19,590 nucleotides of DNA from Methanobacteriota archaeon (GCA_030837265.1 JAUPKV010000208.1:1-19590); one strand, 5' to 3'; shown: positions 1 to 7,550, numbered from the stretch's first letter. Notes: generated by a model from the letters alone, not told the origin. Numbers and translations are program-made.

Positions 1-274
1 CATAATTAAGACAAATTACACTGGTAGCCCTGAGACTTTCAAAGAAGTAATTGACGGATGCCCTATACCTGTAATAATTGCAGGTGGTCCAAAAGTGGAA
101 TCGGAATATGAGTTACTGGAAATGATAGAATCTTCCATTAAATCCGGTGGGCGAGGCGTTGCTATTGGAAGAAATGTCTTTCAGGCAGAAGACCCTACCG
201 AACTAGTGAGGAAAATCTCAAAAGTAGTCCATGAGGGCATAAGTGCGGAAGAAGTATCAAACATGAGGAAATAA
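1..274 (+). CDS. Class I aldolase, ADH synthase type (3' end only)
   Basis: This is the C-terminal part (about 90 residues) of a DhnA/Fba-type TIM-barrel aldolase. The frame is open from base 2 to the TAA at 272-274, and the start lies outside the window. Visible motifs are KTNYTG, with the Schiff-base lysine region, at the left edge, then VIIAGGPK, then a phosphate-binding GGRGVAIGRNVFQ stretch. From memory this matches the archaeal 2-amino-3,7-dideoxy-D-threo-hept-6-ulosonate (ADH) synthase branch, including its KTSYTG-like segment, better than fructose-bisphosphate aldolase. ADH synthase starts the methanogen route to dehydroquinate and aromatic amino acids. The two paralogs cannot be separated with certainty from the C-terminus alone. 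A strong hairpin follows at 325-352. Confidence 0.8.
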   Translation, partial: IIKTNYTGSPETFKEVIDGCPIPVIIAGGPKVESEYELLEMIESSIKSGGRGVAIGRNVFQAEDPTELVRKISKVVHEGISAEEVSNMRK

Positions 275-661
275 GTTGGCAAGTCTGGATTCCTTATCTT
301 GAGTTTAAAACATTCTTCGAAAATTGAAATAGAAGTGAAAGCTTCTATTTCATCATAGTACATACAAAAAATTTTACCTGGGTGTTGCAGTGGAAATAAA
401 GGGGTTCTGTTTTATTGAAACATTTGTTTTAAAATCATAATGAAAAATAATCTAAAGTCTAACATTTCATAGTATAAATTTTTATACCTAAATATGTATA
501 CATTTCACAAAAATACTTCGGGACCTCTTTTATTTTACATATATATTTCATGGTCAAGAAGTTGTGCCCTCATAGATTCCAGTGGAAATACTGAGGTTTC
601 ATTGATCCGTAAGCGGAAAATAAAAATATGAAAGTAAAAAATTTTGATTACTTAACTAATT
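275..661. other. Intergenic gap between aldolase and radical SAM gene
   Basis: This is about 390 AT-rich bases between a plus-strand gene end and a minus-strand gene end. Besides the 325-352 hairpin it holds a palindrome (atgtatacat near 495) and an imperfect stem. In the stem, cctca (568-572) pairs with tgagg (592-596), and inside it ttcc (577-580) pairs with ggaa (584-587). I see no convincing ORF. The stem could be a terminator for the minus-strand gene or part of a small RNA. Confidence 0.4.
325..352 (+). terminator. Perfect 11-bp hairpin downstream of the aldolase gene
   Basis: Bases 325-335 (tgaaatagaag) pair with 342-352 (cttctatttca) around a 6-base loop. It lies 50 bases after the aldolase stop. 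There is no immediate long T-run, so it may be a 3'-end processing or stability hairpin instead of an intrinsic terminator. Confidence 0.5.
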
Positions 662-1657
662 TTATATGTCAACAAATGGAACAAGGTCACACCCAGTACA
701 TTTCAGGCACATCGTCTTTGCAAGTCCTGGATTAAGCTGATATTTTTTGAGTATTTCGGCTTCAATGTTTGCAAGTCTTAAGATTCTCTCAGGGGAAGGG
801 CGTTCGGTAAAGCAGTCTCCAATTCTGAGAGGGTGAGGGTTTACAGGCCGCAAGATAGGGATAATTCCCATCTTTGCAAGTGTCTCAACCCCCTGGGCGA
901 CAGAAGAATCACTTTCCCCAAGCCCTATTATAAAGTTGCTGAATACTCTATTTTTTCCGAAAATATTAACAGCTTCTTCGAGCCTGTCCAGAATATCATC
1001 GAGGGAAAGGTCTCCGCAAACTTTTCTGAATATTTCGTGATCCATAGTCTCAACATTGTATTTTACTTCGGAAACGCCAGCCTCATAGAATTTTCTGGAA
1101 CAGCCTTCTGTAGGGTACACTGAAACTCCAATGGGAACATCATACTTTCTGAGAGCAGGAAGCAGTTTAAGCACACGTTCCACTTCGCCATCCACTGAGG
1201 TTTCAACACCTGAAGTAAGGGATATGGCTTTTAGATTTCCTGCATTTAAAACCTCATCTACAATACTCAAGACCTCCTCCTCACTTTTAACATGCCCCTG
1301 CAATTTGGGCACCGGGCAGTATTTACAGTCAAATATGCATTTTTCACATAATGTTATGAACGCCTGTTCAGGACAGTGAGCAAGAGCAGGCTCAAGTTTT
1401 CCTCGAGAGATTTCTCTACCTTGATAGAAAAGCGCAACATTTTCCCCCCCTTCAACCTCCCGCATGGAGAGTGGAGAGATCTTATTTATACTCAGTCTTA
1501 CCCGTGTATCTCCTGACCTGAAAAATACTGAGCCTGTTCCGGCCCCGGGACCTGCTGTAGAACCTCGAACCCGTGGAACCTGGGAAAAATCTATGGAAAC
1601 CGAACCTATTGAAATGAGGAAAGCTTTCAATTCCGGCGTAATCTTCTCATTTTGCAT
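662..1657 (-). CDS. Radical SAM protein with C-terminal cysteine cluster
   Basis: This is a 331-residue radical SAM enzyme. The SAM-binding [4Fe-4S] motif CX3CX2C is at C107, C111 and C114, preceded by further cysteines at C95 and C104. The middle reads as a partial TIM barrel (SLTSG near 147, YNVET near 200, NFIIGLGE near 241). The C-terminus carries CLKCTGC (C317, C320, C323), which could hold an auxiliary Fe-S cluster or a metal. The layout recalls the biotin-synthase-like branch, but I cannot name a substrate. The ATG at 1657 has only a weak purine-rich element (gaga) upstream. It is transcribed alone, convergent with the aldolase and divergent from the lipoprotein gene at 1838. The radical SAM assignment is firm; the reaction is unknown. 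Confidence 0.88.
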   Translation of the reverse strand: MQNEKITPELKAFLISIGSVSIDFSQVPRVRGSTAGPGAGTGSVFFRSGDTRVRLSINKISPLSMREVEGGENVALFYQGREISRGKLEPALAHCPEQAFITLCEKCIFDCKYCPVPKLQGHVKSEEEVLSIVDEVLNAGNLKAISLTSGVETSVDGEVERVLKLLPALRKYDVPIGVSVYPTEGCSRKFYEAGVSEVKYNVETMDHEIFRKVCGDLSLDDILDRLEEAVNIFGKNRVFSNFIIGLGESDSSVAQGVETLAKMGIIPILRPVNPHPLRIGDCFTERPSPERILRLANIEAEILKKYQLNPGLAKTMCLKCTGCDLVPFVDI

Positions 1658-1783
1658 GCAAATATCTCAAGCTATTTATTGTTCTTTGGAGTTCCGTTTT
1701 TTTCCTTTGATCATACTGAGATCTATATTAATTCTTCTTCTCAAAAAAAGGTATACTTTCTCCCTACAAACTAAAACAGCATG

Positions 1784-1792
1784 TATAAATAA
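1784..1792 (+). promoter_or_regulatory. TATA box for the lipoprotein gene
   Basis: tataaataa at 1784-1792 predicts initiation near 1812-1818, just ahead of the Shine-Dalgarno at 1822-1827 and the start at 1838. Confidence 0.45.
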
Positions 1793-1837
1793 ATAAAAGA
1801 CAATTGAAATTAAAATTAATAGGGAGGAATATATACT

Positions 1838-2443
1838 TTGTTGAAAAAGTGGTTAATTTTGGCAATAGTCCTGTCCTGTACAATTTTTGCTGTTTCTTCC
1901 GGGTGCAGTGAAAAAGGAAATGGAAATACCACACAAGGTACTGTAGAAAAAAGCAAAGAAAATGTCACTGAAGGTGTCACTCAAAACAGTAATTTGAATG
2001 CTTCTACAGATAAAACTACAGGAGGCTCAGAAAGCTCCTCTTCAGACTCAGGGAAAGAAACAAAAATGAAAATTGAATCCACCGACAGTTCAGGCGCAAA
2101 AACCGAAACAAATATTGTATCAACAGGGAACTCAGATGACTGGTGTCAGGTAGGTTCTTCCTGGAGTACTGTAAACCCTCAGACGGGTGAGACGGCTAAC
2201 ATGAAGATCACAGGAATCGAAACTGTTGATGGAGTACCCATGTGCAAAGCCGTTTACGAGTCAAACACTAAGGATAATGATTACGCTAAATTAGAATATT
2301 TCTGGTCCCAGGACAATAAAGTCACCCTGTGGAATGCCTATGACGTATCCGGGAAAAAGGTGTCAGAAGTTAGCATGAAAGACGGAAAGATGAGAATGGT
2401 TGATAAAGATGGAAAAGTAACGGAAATTACTACATCGAGTTAA
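1838..2443 (+). CDS. Predicted secreted lipoprotein
   Basis: This 201-residue protein has a Lys-Lys N-terminus, a hydrophobic stretch (about residues 6-19) and a lipobox-like VSSGC with Cys23 as the likely lipidated residue; the -3 position is Ser instead of the usual Leu. Residues 24-95 are low-complexity, rich in Ser, Thr, Asn, Lys and Glu, and probably a disordered linker. The rest (about 98-200) looks like a small beta-rich domain with WCQVGSSW, VDGVPMCKAVYES and YFWSQDNKVTLW. Two TTG codons (1838 and 1841) are the possible starts; gggagg at 1822-1827 suits either. It is probably anchored to the outer face of the cytoplasmic membrane. Function is unknown; I recognise only the general style of Methanosarcina lipoproteins. 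Confidence 0.85.
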   Translation: MLKKWLILAIVLSCTIFAVSSGCSEKGNGNTTQGTVEKSKENVTEGVTQNSNLNASTDKTTGGSESSSSDSGKETKMKIESTDSSGAKTETNIVSTGNSDDWCQVGSSWSTVNPQTGETANMKITGIETVDGVPMCKAVYESNTKDNDYAKLEYFWSQDNKVTLWNAYDVSGKKVSEVSMKDGKMRMVDKDGKVTEITTSS

Positions 2444-2522
2444 TACAGAATTAATTTGATCTGTAGAATTTATCTGATTTTCCTCTCTGGAAAGCATATA
2501 GTATTTAATACCGGGAAGAGAT

Positions 2523-2606
2523 CAACTTTATATTAATTCTATTCAGCTTCCGATCAATGCGAATCAGCTTCCGATCAATGCTAATAAGCTTTCTATTAAT
2601 GCTATA
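2523..2606. repeat. Four tandem 21-bp units
   Basis: Units lie at 2523-2543, 2544-2564, 2565-2585 and 2586-2606. The two middle units differ at one position (the g/t in cagcttccgatcaatgc(g/t)aat). The first and last are diverged but match each other at about 16 of 21 positions. The period is two helical turns, which could place protein-binding sites on one face of the DNA, or it may be plain replication slippage. Confidence 0.7.
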
Positions 2607-2673
2607 ATACTAAAGCGATGAAAGAACATTAACTGTATAAAATAATATATAATATAAGCTCATATTATAAATT

Positions 2674-2855
2674 ACGTTCTCATCCCTTAAACACCCCACT
2701 AGTACATATCTACTCCACAGTAAAGGGACAAAGCGAGAATAGGGAATTAAGCACACCAAACTCCCAACCGCAAGTCCAGTACCTCAGTATTTCTTCCCAG
2801 ACAAAATAAAGTATTTATTAATGCCATTCGGAACTTCCAGGTGGGATGAGAACGT
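2674..2855. repeat. 182-bp segment bounded by 13-bp inverted repeats
   Basis: acgttctcatccc at 2674-2686 is repeated exactly in inverse at 2843-2855. The interior has no intact gene. On the minus strand, one frame ending at 2710 reads a tryptophan-rich open stretch of about 35 codons without a start, including YFVWEEILRYWTCGWEFG. I see no clear target-site duplication. It could be a small non-autonomous mobile element, a remnant, or a structured RNA. I have an unverified recollection of similar Trp-rich short ORFs in Methanosarcina genomes. Confidence 0.5.
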
Positions 2856-3059
2856 GAGTTTTTTCTTACAATAAAACTACATAAAATCTCTTTTTTGTCA
2901 ATATACTTATCTTCAAGCCTATTTTGCACTCATTACTAAAAAAATCCACTCACTATTAAAAATCATAAATATTTTTGTCCCGAAGAGGAACGGGGATGGA
3001 AAAGAATTGTTGAACTGCAACTCGACTGGCAGAACTCGGTTTCAAGAAAGGTTGCCAAT

Positions 3060-3067
3060 TTTATATA
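3060..3067 (+). promoter_or_regulatory. TATA box for the COG0523 GTPase gene
   Basis: tttatata at 3060-3067 predicts transcription from about 3088-3094. That excludes the in-frame GTG at 3075 as start and supports the ATG at 3129. Confidence 0.55.
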
Positions 3068-3128
3068 ATAGTAAGTGTATATTATTGAGGGACCCCTTAA
3101 GAGAAACAATAAAAACGGGAAGAGAAAA

Positions 3129-4196
3129 ATGAAGATAATGATAATAGGGGGTTTTCTCGGAAGCGGGAAAACCACTGCCATATTGAAAATTAGCAAACGA
3201 CTCCTAAAAGCAGGAAAAAGGATCGCAATAATTGTTAATGAAATCGGGGAAATCGGACTTGATGGTGACATTCTAACAGGTTCGGATATTGTTACAAAGG
3301 AGCTTACCAGTGGTTGCATCTGCTGTACTCTCAGAATTAGTATGCAGTACACCCTTCAGATTCTTGAGGAAGAATTCAAGCCTGAGATTGTTATAATCGA
3401 ACCTACAGGAATAGCCTTTCCAGGTCAGATCAGGGAAGAGATCGAGACTATGGGAATTTCAGAGCTCTCCTTTTCTCCAGTAGCAACCCTTGTAGATCCC
3501 TGTCGTTTCGGCGCTGAAACAAAGGAAATTCCAGTTTTTATCGAAACCCAGATAAGGGAAGCTGAAATCCTCTGCATAAACAAGATAGATATTGCCTCCA
3601 ATGAAAAGGTTCTTTCCACTGAGGAAATGCTTCTTGAGATTAACCCTGAAGCAAAGATCCTGAAATTCTCGGCAAAAATCGAAGACCAGCAATTTGAGAA
3701 TCTTTTTTCTCTTCTAGGAGTTCCAGGGCTTAAGAAATCTCCAGAAGAAATGAAAAACTCAATCGAGCTTTCTAAGGTCTCCACTTTCTCTGTTCTCTAT
3801 AACCTTACATTGAAGTCCTTTTATCCTGAAAGAGGTATGGAATTTGTACAGGATTGCCTTCAAGCTATTAGAAACAATATAGGGGAGATTAACCCTGCTT
3901 TTATAGGGCACTTGAAGCTTTCCCTGAAATTTCATGAGATTACAATAAAGGGTAGTGTAACTTCTTCTAAAGAACTTCCTCAGGTAGAATTCCTGGATAG
4001 AAAAAATGAAAAGACCGAGCTTCGTTTGCTTGCCGCAATTACAAATGTACCTGAAAGCAGACTTATAGAGATCATTGAAAGAGTTCTTGAAGAAAAACTA
4101 AAGGCATCAGGGATTACTTTTGTGAAAGAATCTCCAGATGTGGGCACGAGTCAAAACATCAGGATGAACATAAAAAAGATCAAATTCCAAAAGTGA
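3129..4196 (+). CDS. COG0523 (CobW/G3E) GTPase, putative metallochaperone
   Basis: This is a P-loop GTPase of the G3E family, whose members deliver or insert metals. Counted from the ATG at 3129 (355 residues), the Walker A GGFLGSGKTT is at 7-16, the family's CxCC metal-binding motif is C63-I-C65-C66, a Walker-B-like IVIIEPTG is at 87-94, and the base-specificity NKID is at 151-154. The C-terminal half is the CobW-C region, without the His-rich tail seen in some zinc chaperones. An in-frame GTG at 3075 would add 18 residues, but it precedes the predicted transcript start, and a modest gggaagag lies just before 3129. Metal and client cannot be read from sequence; in methanogens, cobalt/corrinoid, nickel or zinc are all possible. 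A small winged-helix-like gene follows 128 bases later. Confidence 0.88.
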   Translation: MKIMIIGGFLGSGKTTAILKISKRLLKAGKRIAIIVNEIGEIGLDGDILTGSDIVTKELTSGCICCTLRISMQYTLQILEEEFKPEIVIIEPTGIAFPGQIREEIETMGISELSFSPVATLVDPCRFGAETKEIPVFIETQIREAEILCINKIDIASNEKVLSTEEMLLEINPEAKILKFSAKIEDQQFENLFSLLGVPGLKKSPEEMKNSIELSKVSTFSVLYNLTLKSFYPERGMEFVQDCLQAIRNNIGEINPAFIGHLKLSLKFHEITIKGSVTSSKELPQVEFLDRKNEKTELRLLAAITNVPESRLIEIIERVLEEKLKASGITFVKESPDVGTSQNIRMNIKKIKFQK

Positions 4197-4324
4197 AAAT
4201 TTACCTGTATTTAAAGAGATTAAAACGTACAACTTAAGATAGAGGAGCAATAATTACATTTAGTCTTTTCGGAACTTTTGAAAGGATCCATTTTCGATCT
4301 TCAAGTAATAAATGGTGTTCTGGT

Positions 4325-4633
4325 ATGAAAGAGAATATAGACGAAGTTGATGCTTATTTTGAAAAAAAAGGAGAACCGACTGACGGCGAACTTGTCAAAA
4401 TGGAGCACATAATGATGGAAAAGGTTTCTATAAATCCTGCAAGAAGAAAACTTCTCAGGATTGTTGGAGTCTTTGGAAAGGATGAAAAAACATTAAAGGA
4501 AGAATCAGGATTAAGTGAGTTCTTATTTAAGTTCAATATGGATTTCCTGTTAAAAGAAGGAATGCTGAAATTCGAAGACGGGATCTACCGGCTTACGAAT
4601 GACGGAATTGCTCTGCATGATTCTGTGTGTTGA
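4325..4633 (+). CDS. Small winged-helix-like protein
   Basis: This 102-residue protein is acidic at its N-terminus (residues 1-28). Residues 38-101 resemble a winged helix: ARRKLLRIVGVFG, then KTLKEESGLSEFLFKFNMDFLLKEGML as a helix-turn-helix, then FEDGIYRLTNDGIALHD as the wing and last helix. It may be a DNA-binding regulator or an adaptor. No good Shine-Dalgarno precedes the ATG. It lies 128 bases after the COG0523 gene on the same strand, so co-transcription is possible but not shown. I recognise the fold type only, not a named family. Confidence 0.75.
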   Translation: MKENIDEVDAYFEKKGEPTDGELVKMEHIMMEKVSINPARRKLLRIVGVFGKDEKTLKEESGLSEFLFKFNMDFLLKEGMLKFEDGIYRLTNDGIALHDSVC

Positions 4634-4657
4634 ATGTATATTTTCTATTTTCCCCTC

Positions 4658-4665
4658 TTTATATA
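4658..4665 (+). promoter_or_regulatory. Possible TATA box upstream of ferredoxin
   Basis: tttatata at 4658-4665, preceded by a cccctc element, predicts initiation near 4688 and a leader of about 175 bases. A second, weaker AT element inside the palindrome at 4741-4762 would give a leader of about 87 bases. I cannot decide between them. Confidence 0.35.
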
Positions 4666-4686
4666 TCATTAAAAATATTGTTTTTA

Positions 4687-4719
4687 GGAGTCTGTGCCTT
4701 GACTCCATTCTGATTTTTT
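4687..4719 (+). terminator. Hairpin plus T-run after the winged-helix gene
   Basis: ggagtc (4687-4692) pairs with gactcc (4701-4706) with an 8-base loop, followed within a few bases by six T. It is 54 bases past the stop of the preceding gene. If transcription of ferredoxin starts at the TATA at 4658-4665, this would instead lie in its leader. Confidence 0.4.
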
Positions 4720-4740
4720 GAGATGCCTGCTGCTAAAAAG

Positions 4741-4762
4741 CGATAAGTTTTTATGTTTATCG
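4741..4762 (+). promoter_or_regulatory. Palindrome cgataa-N10-ttatcg upstream of ferredoxin
   Basis: The arms at 4741-4746 and 4757-4762 flank gtttttatgt, a plausible TATA element. The geometry suits a repressor site overlapping a promoter. A second 8-bp inverted repeat, tatgacca (4774-4781) and tggtcata (4830-4837), lies between it and the ribosome-binding site. Confidence 0.35.
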
Positions 4763-4864
4763 GATCAATGGCGTATGACCAAACTATCGATATTCTATGG
4801 AAGTTTCAAAAACGACACATCTAATTTCCTGGTCATATCGAACAAAAATAGGAGAGTGAAAAAT

Positions 4865-5047
4865 ATGCCAGCTACAGTTAATGCAGATGAATGTTCCGGA
4901 TGTGGAACTTGCGTCGATGAATGTCCCTCTGAAGCAATTACCCTTGATGAAGAGAAGGGAATCGCAGTAATCGACAATGACGAATGTGTAGAATGCGGTG
5001 CATGCGAAGAAGCATGCCCGAGCCAGGCAATTAAAGTAGAAGAATAA
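4865..5047 (+). CDS. 2[4Fe-4S] ferredoxin
   Basis: This is a 60-residue soluble electron carrier. Two complete CxxCxxCxxxCP motifs are at C10, C13, C16, C20 and C41, C44, C47, C51, the clostridial-type pattern holding two [4Fe-4S] clusters. In methanogens such ferredoxins link CO dehydrogenase/acetyl-CoA synthase, formylmethanofuran dehydrogenase and membrane complexes. The ATG at 4865 is chosen because aggag sits at 4850-4854 and the mature family begins just before the first cysteine; an upstream in-frame ATG at 4718 would add an unrelated extension. Asd follows 88 bases downstream with a terminator-like hairpin between, so ferredoxin is probably transcribed mainly alone with some read-through. 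Confidence 0.95.
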   Translation: MPATVNADECSGCGTCVDECPSEAITLDEEKGIAVIDNDECVECGACEEACPSQAIKVEE

Positions 5048-5060
5048 AACAACAACCATT

Positions 5061-5092
5061 TGGAATAATTTTTTATTCCATTTTTTCTTTTT
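5061..5092 (+). terminator. Terminator-like hairpin between ferredoxin and asd
   Basis: tggaataa (5061-5068) pairs with ttattcca (5073-5080) around four bases, followed by a T-rich run to 5092. It is only 13 bases past the ferredoxin stop and fits termination or attenuation before asd. Confidence 0.65.
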
Positions 5093-5135
5093 CTCTCATT
5101 TATTATTTCTTCTCTCGTCGGAGGGAGCTTTTTAG

Positions 5136-6164
5136 ATGGTAGCAATTAAAGCGGGTATTTTAGGCGCAACAGGCGCTGTCGGGCAGAGATTCGTAGAAGC
5201 ATTGGCAAATCATCCATGGTTTGAAATTACATCTCTTGCCGCATCGGAGAGAAGCGCTGGCAAAACATACAAAGAAGCGGCGGGCTGGCGACTGGATACA
5301 GCTATGCCGGAAAGCGTTGAGGATATTAAAGTTGTCCCTGTAGACCCAAAAACCGTCGATGCAGATGTCGTTTTCTCGGCACTTCCTGCAGACCTTGCTC
5401 TCACAATTGAGCCTGAGTTTGCAAAAGCCGGATTTGCAGTAGCAAGCAATGCATCGTCGTTCAGGATGGAAAAAGATATACCCCTGGTGATCCCCGAGGT
5501 AAATCCCGAGCATCTAGGACTTATTGAAGTCCAGCAGGACACACGGGGATGGGACGGATATATCATCACAAACCCCAATTGCTCAACTATCATCATGACC
5601 CTTACCTTAAAGCCCCTCATGCAGTTCGGGCTCGAAACTGTACAGGTAGCTACAATGCAAGCAATATCAGGGGCTGGTTTTTCAGGGGTTGCCGCAATGG
5701 CGATTTATGATAACGTAATTCCTTATATCGGCAGCGAAGAAATAAAGATGGAAACTGAGACCTTAAAACTCCTTGGGGAGTTCTCCGGCTCGGAAATTGT
5801 ACCTGCAGATATAAGAGTGAGTGCGTCCTGCAACAGAGTTCCCGTAATTGACGGGCACACAGAAGCCATTTGGGCCGGGATGAGGGATAAACCAACACCT
5901 GAAGAAGTAAAGGAAGTTTTCCTGAAATTCGATCCAAAGTTAGGAGAACTCCCCTCCGAACCCAAAAAAGCCCTCATCGTAAGAGATGAAATCGACAGAC
6001 CTCAGCCTCGGCTTGACCGCAATATGGGAAAAGGCATGAGTGTCTCAGTAGGCCGCATAAGAGAAGGAATCCGCTACATCGCAATGGGACATAACACCAT
6101 CCGCGGAGCTGCAGGAGCAAGCGTCCTTAACGCAGAACTCTTACATTCAATGGGCAAGCTCTGA
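5136..6164 (+). CDS. asd: Aspartate-semialdehyde dehydrogenase
   Basis: This enzyme reduces beta-aspartyl phosphate with NADPH to aspartate semialdehyde, the branch point to lysine, threonine, methionine and, in many methanogens, to dehydroquinate and homocysteine. The 342-residue protein has the nucleotide-binding GATGAVGQ at 10-17, the catalytic cysteine C149 in NPNCST and the catalytic histidine H241 in DGHTEA. Length and motifs match the archaeal/fungal type. The ATG at 5136 has a strong cggaggg at 5119-5125. The window's ADH synthase at 1-274 uses aspartate semialdehyde as substrate, so both genes can feed the same aromatic pathway, although they are not in one operon. The ferredoxin lies directly upstream. 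Confidence 0.95.
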   Translation: MVAIKAGILGATGAVGQRFVEALANHPWFEITSLAASERSAGKTYKEAAGWRLDTAMPESVEDIKVVPVDPKTVDADVVFSALPADLALTIEPEFAKAGFAVASNASSFRMEKDIPLVIPEVNPEHLGLIEVQQDTRGWDGYIITNPNCSTIIMTLTLKPLMQFGLETVQVATMQAISGAGFSGVAAMAIYDNVIPYIGSEEIKMETETLKLLGEFSGSEIVPADIRVSASCNRVPVIDGHTEAIWAGMRDKPTPEEVKEVFLKFDPKLGELPSEPKKALIVRDEIDRPQPRLDRNMGKGMSVSVGRIREGIRYIAMGHNTIRGAAGASVLNAELLHSMGKL

Positions 6165-6200
6165 ATTTTAAAGGAAAATAAATAAAAGAAATAATTAATT

Positions 6201-6240
6201 GAAGAGAGTAAAGGGCTTAGATTTGGACTTTACTTTCTTC
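6201..6240. terminator. Bidirectional hairpin between asd and larC
   Basis: gaagagagtaaag (6201-6213) pairs with ctttactttcttc (6228-6240) with one G-T wobble and a 14-base loop. It lies between convergent genes, with A-rich sequence on the left and T-rich sequence on the right, so it can serve both. Confidence 0.6.
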
Positions 6241-6269
6241 TATTACTTTTTAGACCACATTTCTGAATC

Positions 6270-7460
6270 TTAGGGAAATAGTTTTCTTGCAGTCTCCTCT
6301 GCTTTTCTCATAACCTCCTTTACAGGAACGTCACAAGCCCTTGCAATTTCCTTACAGTCCTCAAACTCAGCGGAAATATTAAGCAAAGCACCCTCTGAGT
6401 CTCTGGCGATCTTGACAGCAGTCTCATGGATCTGTCCTTTGACTTCTAATTTAATTATTTCGATTTTTCGGGCAGCTATGAGCCTGTGCCTCGTAGGGAC
6501 AACCCTTACCCCAAGTGAACCGGTTTCAATAATTATTTTTCGGGCAAGCTTTGCAGTGTCCTCCGGTTTTGCGATTACTTTAATAATATGCGCCGGACGG
6601 CCTTTTTTCATAGTCGCAGGGATAATTGCAACGTCCCTTGCTCCCATAGAGAGGAGTTCCTCAAACAGGTTCCCCAATACCTCTCCGCTCACATCATCAG
6701 CGTTAGTTTCAAGCATTTCTATCATGTCAGGGACCAGGCAGGAATCAAGCTCTGATACTACTCCCTGAAGCACATTCGGTCCGGCTAGTTCCGAATCCCC
6801 GGCTCCGTAGCCTATTGAAATTACCCTGCCCTGAGGAAAAGTCTCCACCGGACTTGCAAAATGAGCCAGAATAGCAGCTCCTGTCGGAGTTAGAAGCTCC
6901 TTCTTCTCACTGCCCCCCCTGAAATAGAGCTTTCCTCTCTTGAGGAGTTCAAGGGTAGCCGGGGCAGGGACAGGTAGAGTTCCATGTGCGCATTCGATTG
7001 TTCCACTCCCCACATTGATAGGCAGGCAATAAACGGAATCGCAATTAAGGGCATGAATAGCCGCCGAAGAACCGATTACGTCGGCAAGAGCGTCACTCTG
7101 CCCTACTTCATGGAAATGAAGGTTTTCAAGGTCAGGCTGCCCATGTACTGAAGCTTCGGCTTGCGCCATTTTCAAAAAAATATCAAGAACACTTCCCTCT
7201 ACCCTCTGAGGCAATTTTGCAGCCTTTATGATATCGACAAGTTCAGGATAGGTACGGACCGGCTCGTTGTCAGGCACGTTTATTCTGACGTCCTGTGCTT
7301 TTACTCCTTTTTTTATAACTTCTCTAATATCTATAGATACAGGGACGGAAGCTTCTATAATTTCCCTAATTGCTTTTATGTCCGCCCCGAGATCGAGAGT
7401 GCAGCCAAAGATCATATCCCCCGCCGCCCCTGAAAAAGGATTGAATACAAGTGCTTTCAT
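6270..7460 (-). CDS. larC: LarC, nickel-pincer cofactor cyclometallase
   Basis: LarC inserts nickel into the pyridinium bis-thiocarboxylate mononucleotide in a CTP-dependent step, completing the nickel-pincer nucleotide first known from lactate racemase. The 396-residue protein shows the DUF111 signature NPFSGAAGDM at 7-16, LHFHEVG at 114-120 (possible metal ligands H115 and H117), DALAD at 123-127, GTLPVPAPAT at 160-169, and the C-terminal domain opening ETNADDVSGE at 251-260. It is one continuous frame, whereas in Lactiplantibacillus plantarum larC is split by a programmed frameshift. aggaagg (complement of 7467-7473) precedes the ATG by six bases. It lies 90 bases downstream of larB on the same strand. 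Confidence 0.93.
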   Translation of the reverse strand: MKALVFNPFSGAAGDMIFGCTLDLGADIKAIREIIEASVPVSIDIREVIKKGVKAQDVRINVPDNEPVRTYPELVDIIKAAKLPQRVEGSVLDIFLKMAQAEASVHGQPDLENLHFHEVGQSDALADVIGSSAAIHALNCDSVYCLPINVGSGTIECAHGTLPVPAPATLELLKRGKLYFRGGSEKKELLTPTGAAILAHFASPVETFPQGRVISIGYGAGDSELAGPNVLQGVVSELDSCLVPDMIEMLETNADDVSGEVLGNLFEELLSMGARDVAIIPATMKKGRPAHIIKVIAKPEDTAKLARKIIIETGSLGVRVVPTRHRLIAARKIEIIKLEVKGQIHETAVKIARDSEGALLNISAEFEDCKEIARACDVPVKEVMRKAEETARKLFP

Positions 7461-7550
7461 GAGTTGCCTTCCTGCTTTAAGTTTTCAATTCTTCAAGATT
7501 TAAATTGTTTACATTCTTCAAGATCTGCTTCATTTACACTTTTTTCAGCT

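Larger units (their letters stand above)
2444..3128. other. Long gap with tandem and inverted repeats
   Basis: About 685 bases separate the lipoprotein from the COG0523 gene. It contains the four-unit 21-bp array (2523-2606), the 182-bp inverted-repeat-bounded segment (2674-2855) and the promoter of the next gene (TATA at 3060-3067). I see no intact gene. Confidence 0.6.

Noticed and set aside
585..2793. 13-base match gaaatactgaggt at 585-597 and, inverted, at 2781-2793.
   Set aside because: A few such distant 13-mers are expected by chance in 20 kb on two strands, and flanking sequence does not align.
3075..3128. In-frame GTG start 18 codons upstream for the COG0523 gene.
   Set aside because: It lies ahead of the predicted transcription start, and the extension is low-complexity and absent before the Walker A in the family.
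4718..4864. N-terminal extension of ferredoxin from an upstream ATG.
   Set aside because: The extension crosses palindromes and the ribosome-binding site and is unlike any ferredoxin leader; the ATG at 4865 has a proper Shine-Dalgarno.
6412..6768. 118-codon plus-strand ORF opposite larC.
   Set aside because: It is fully antisense to a well-supported gene; a shadow of larC codon use.
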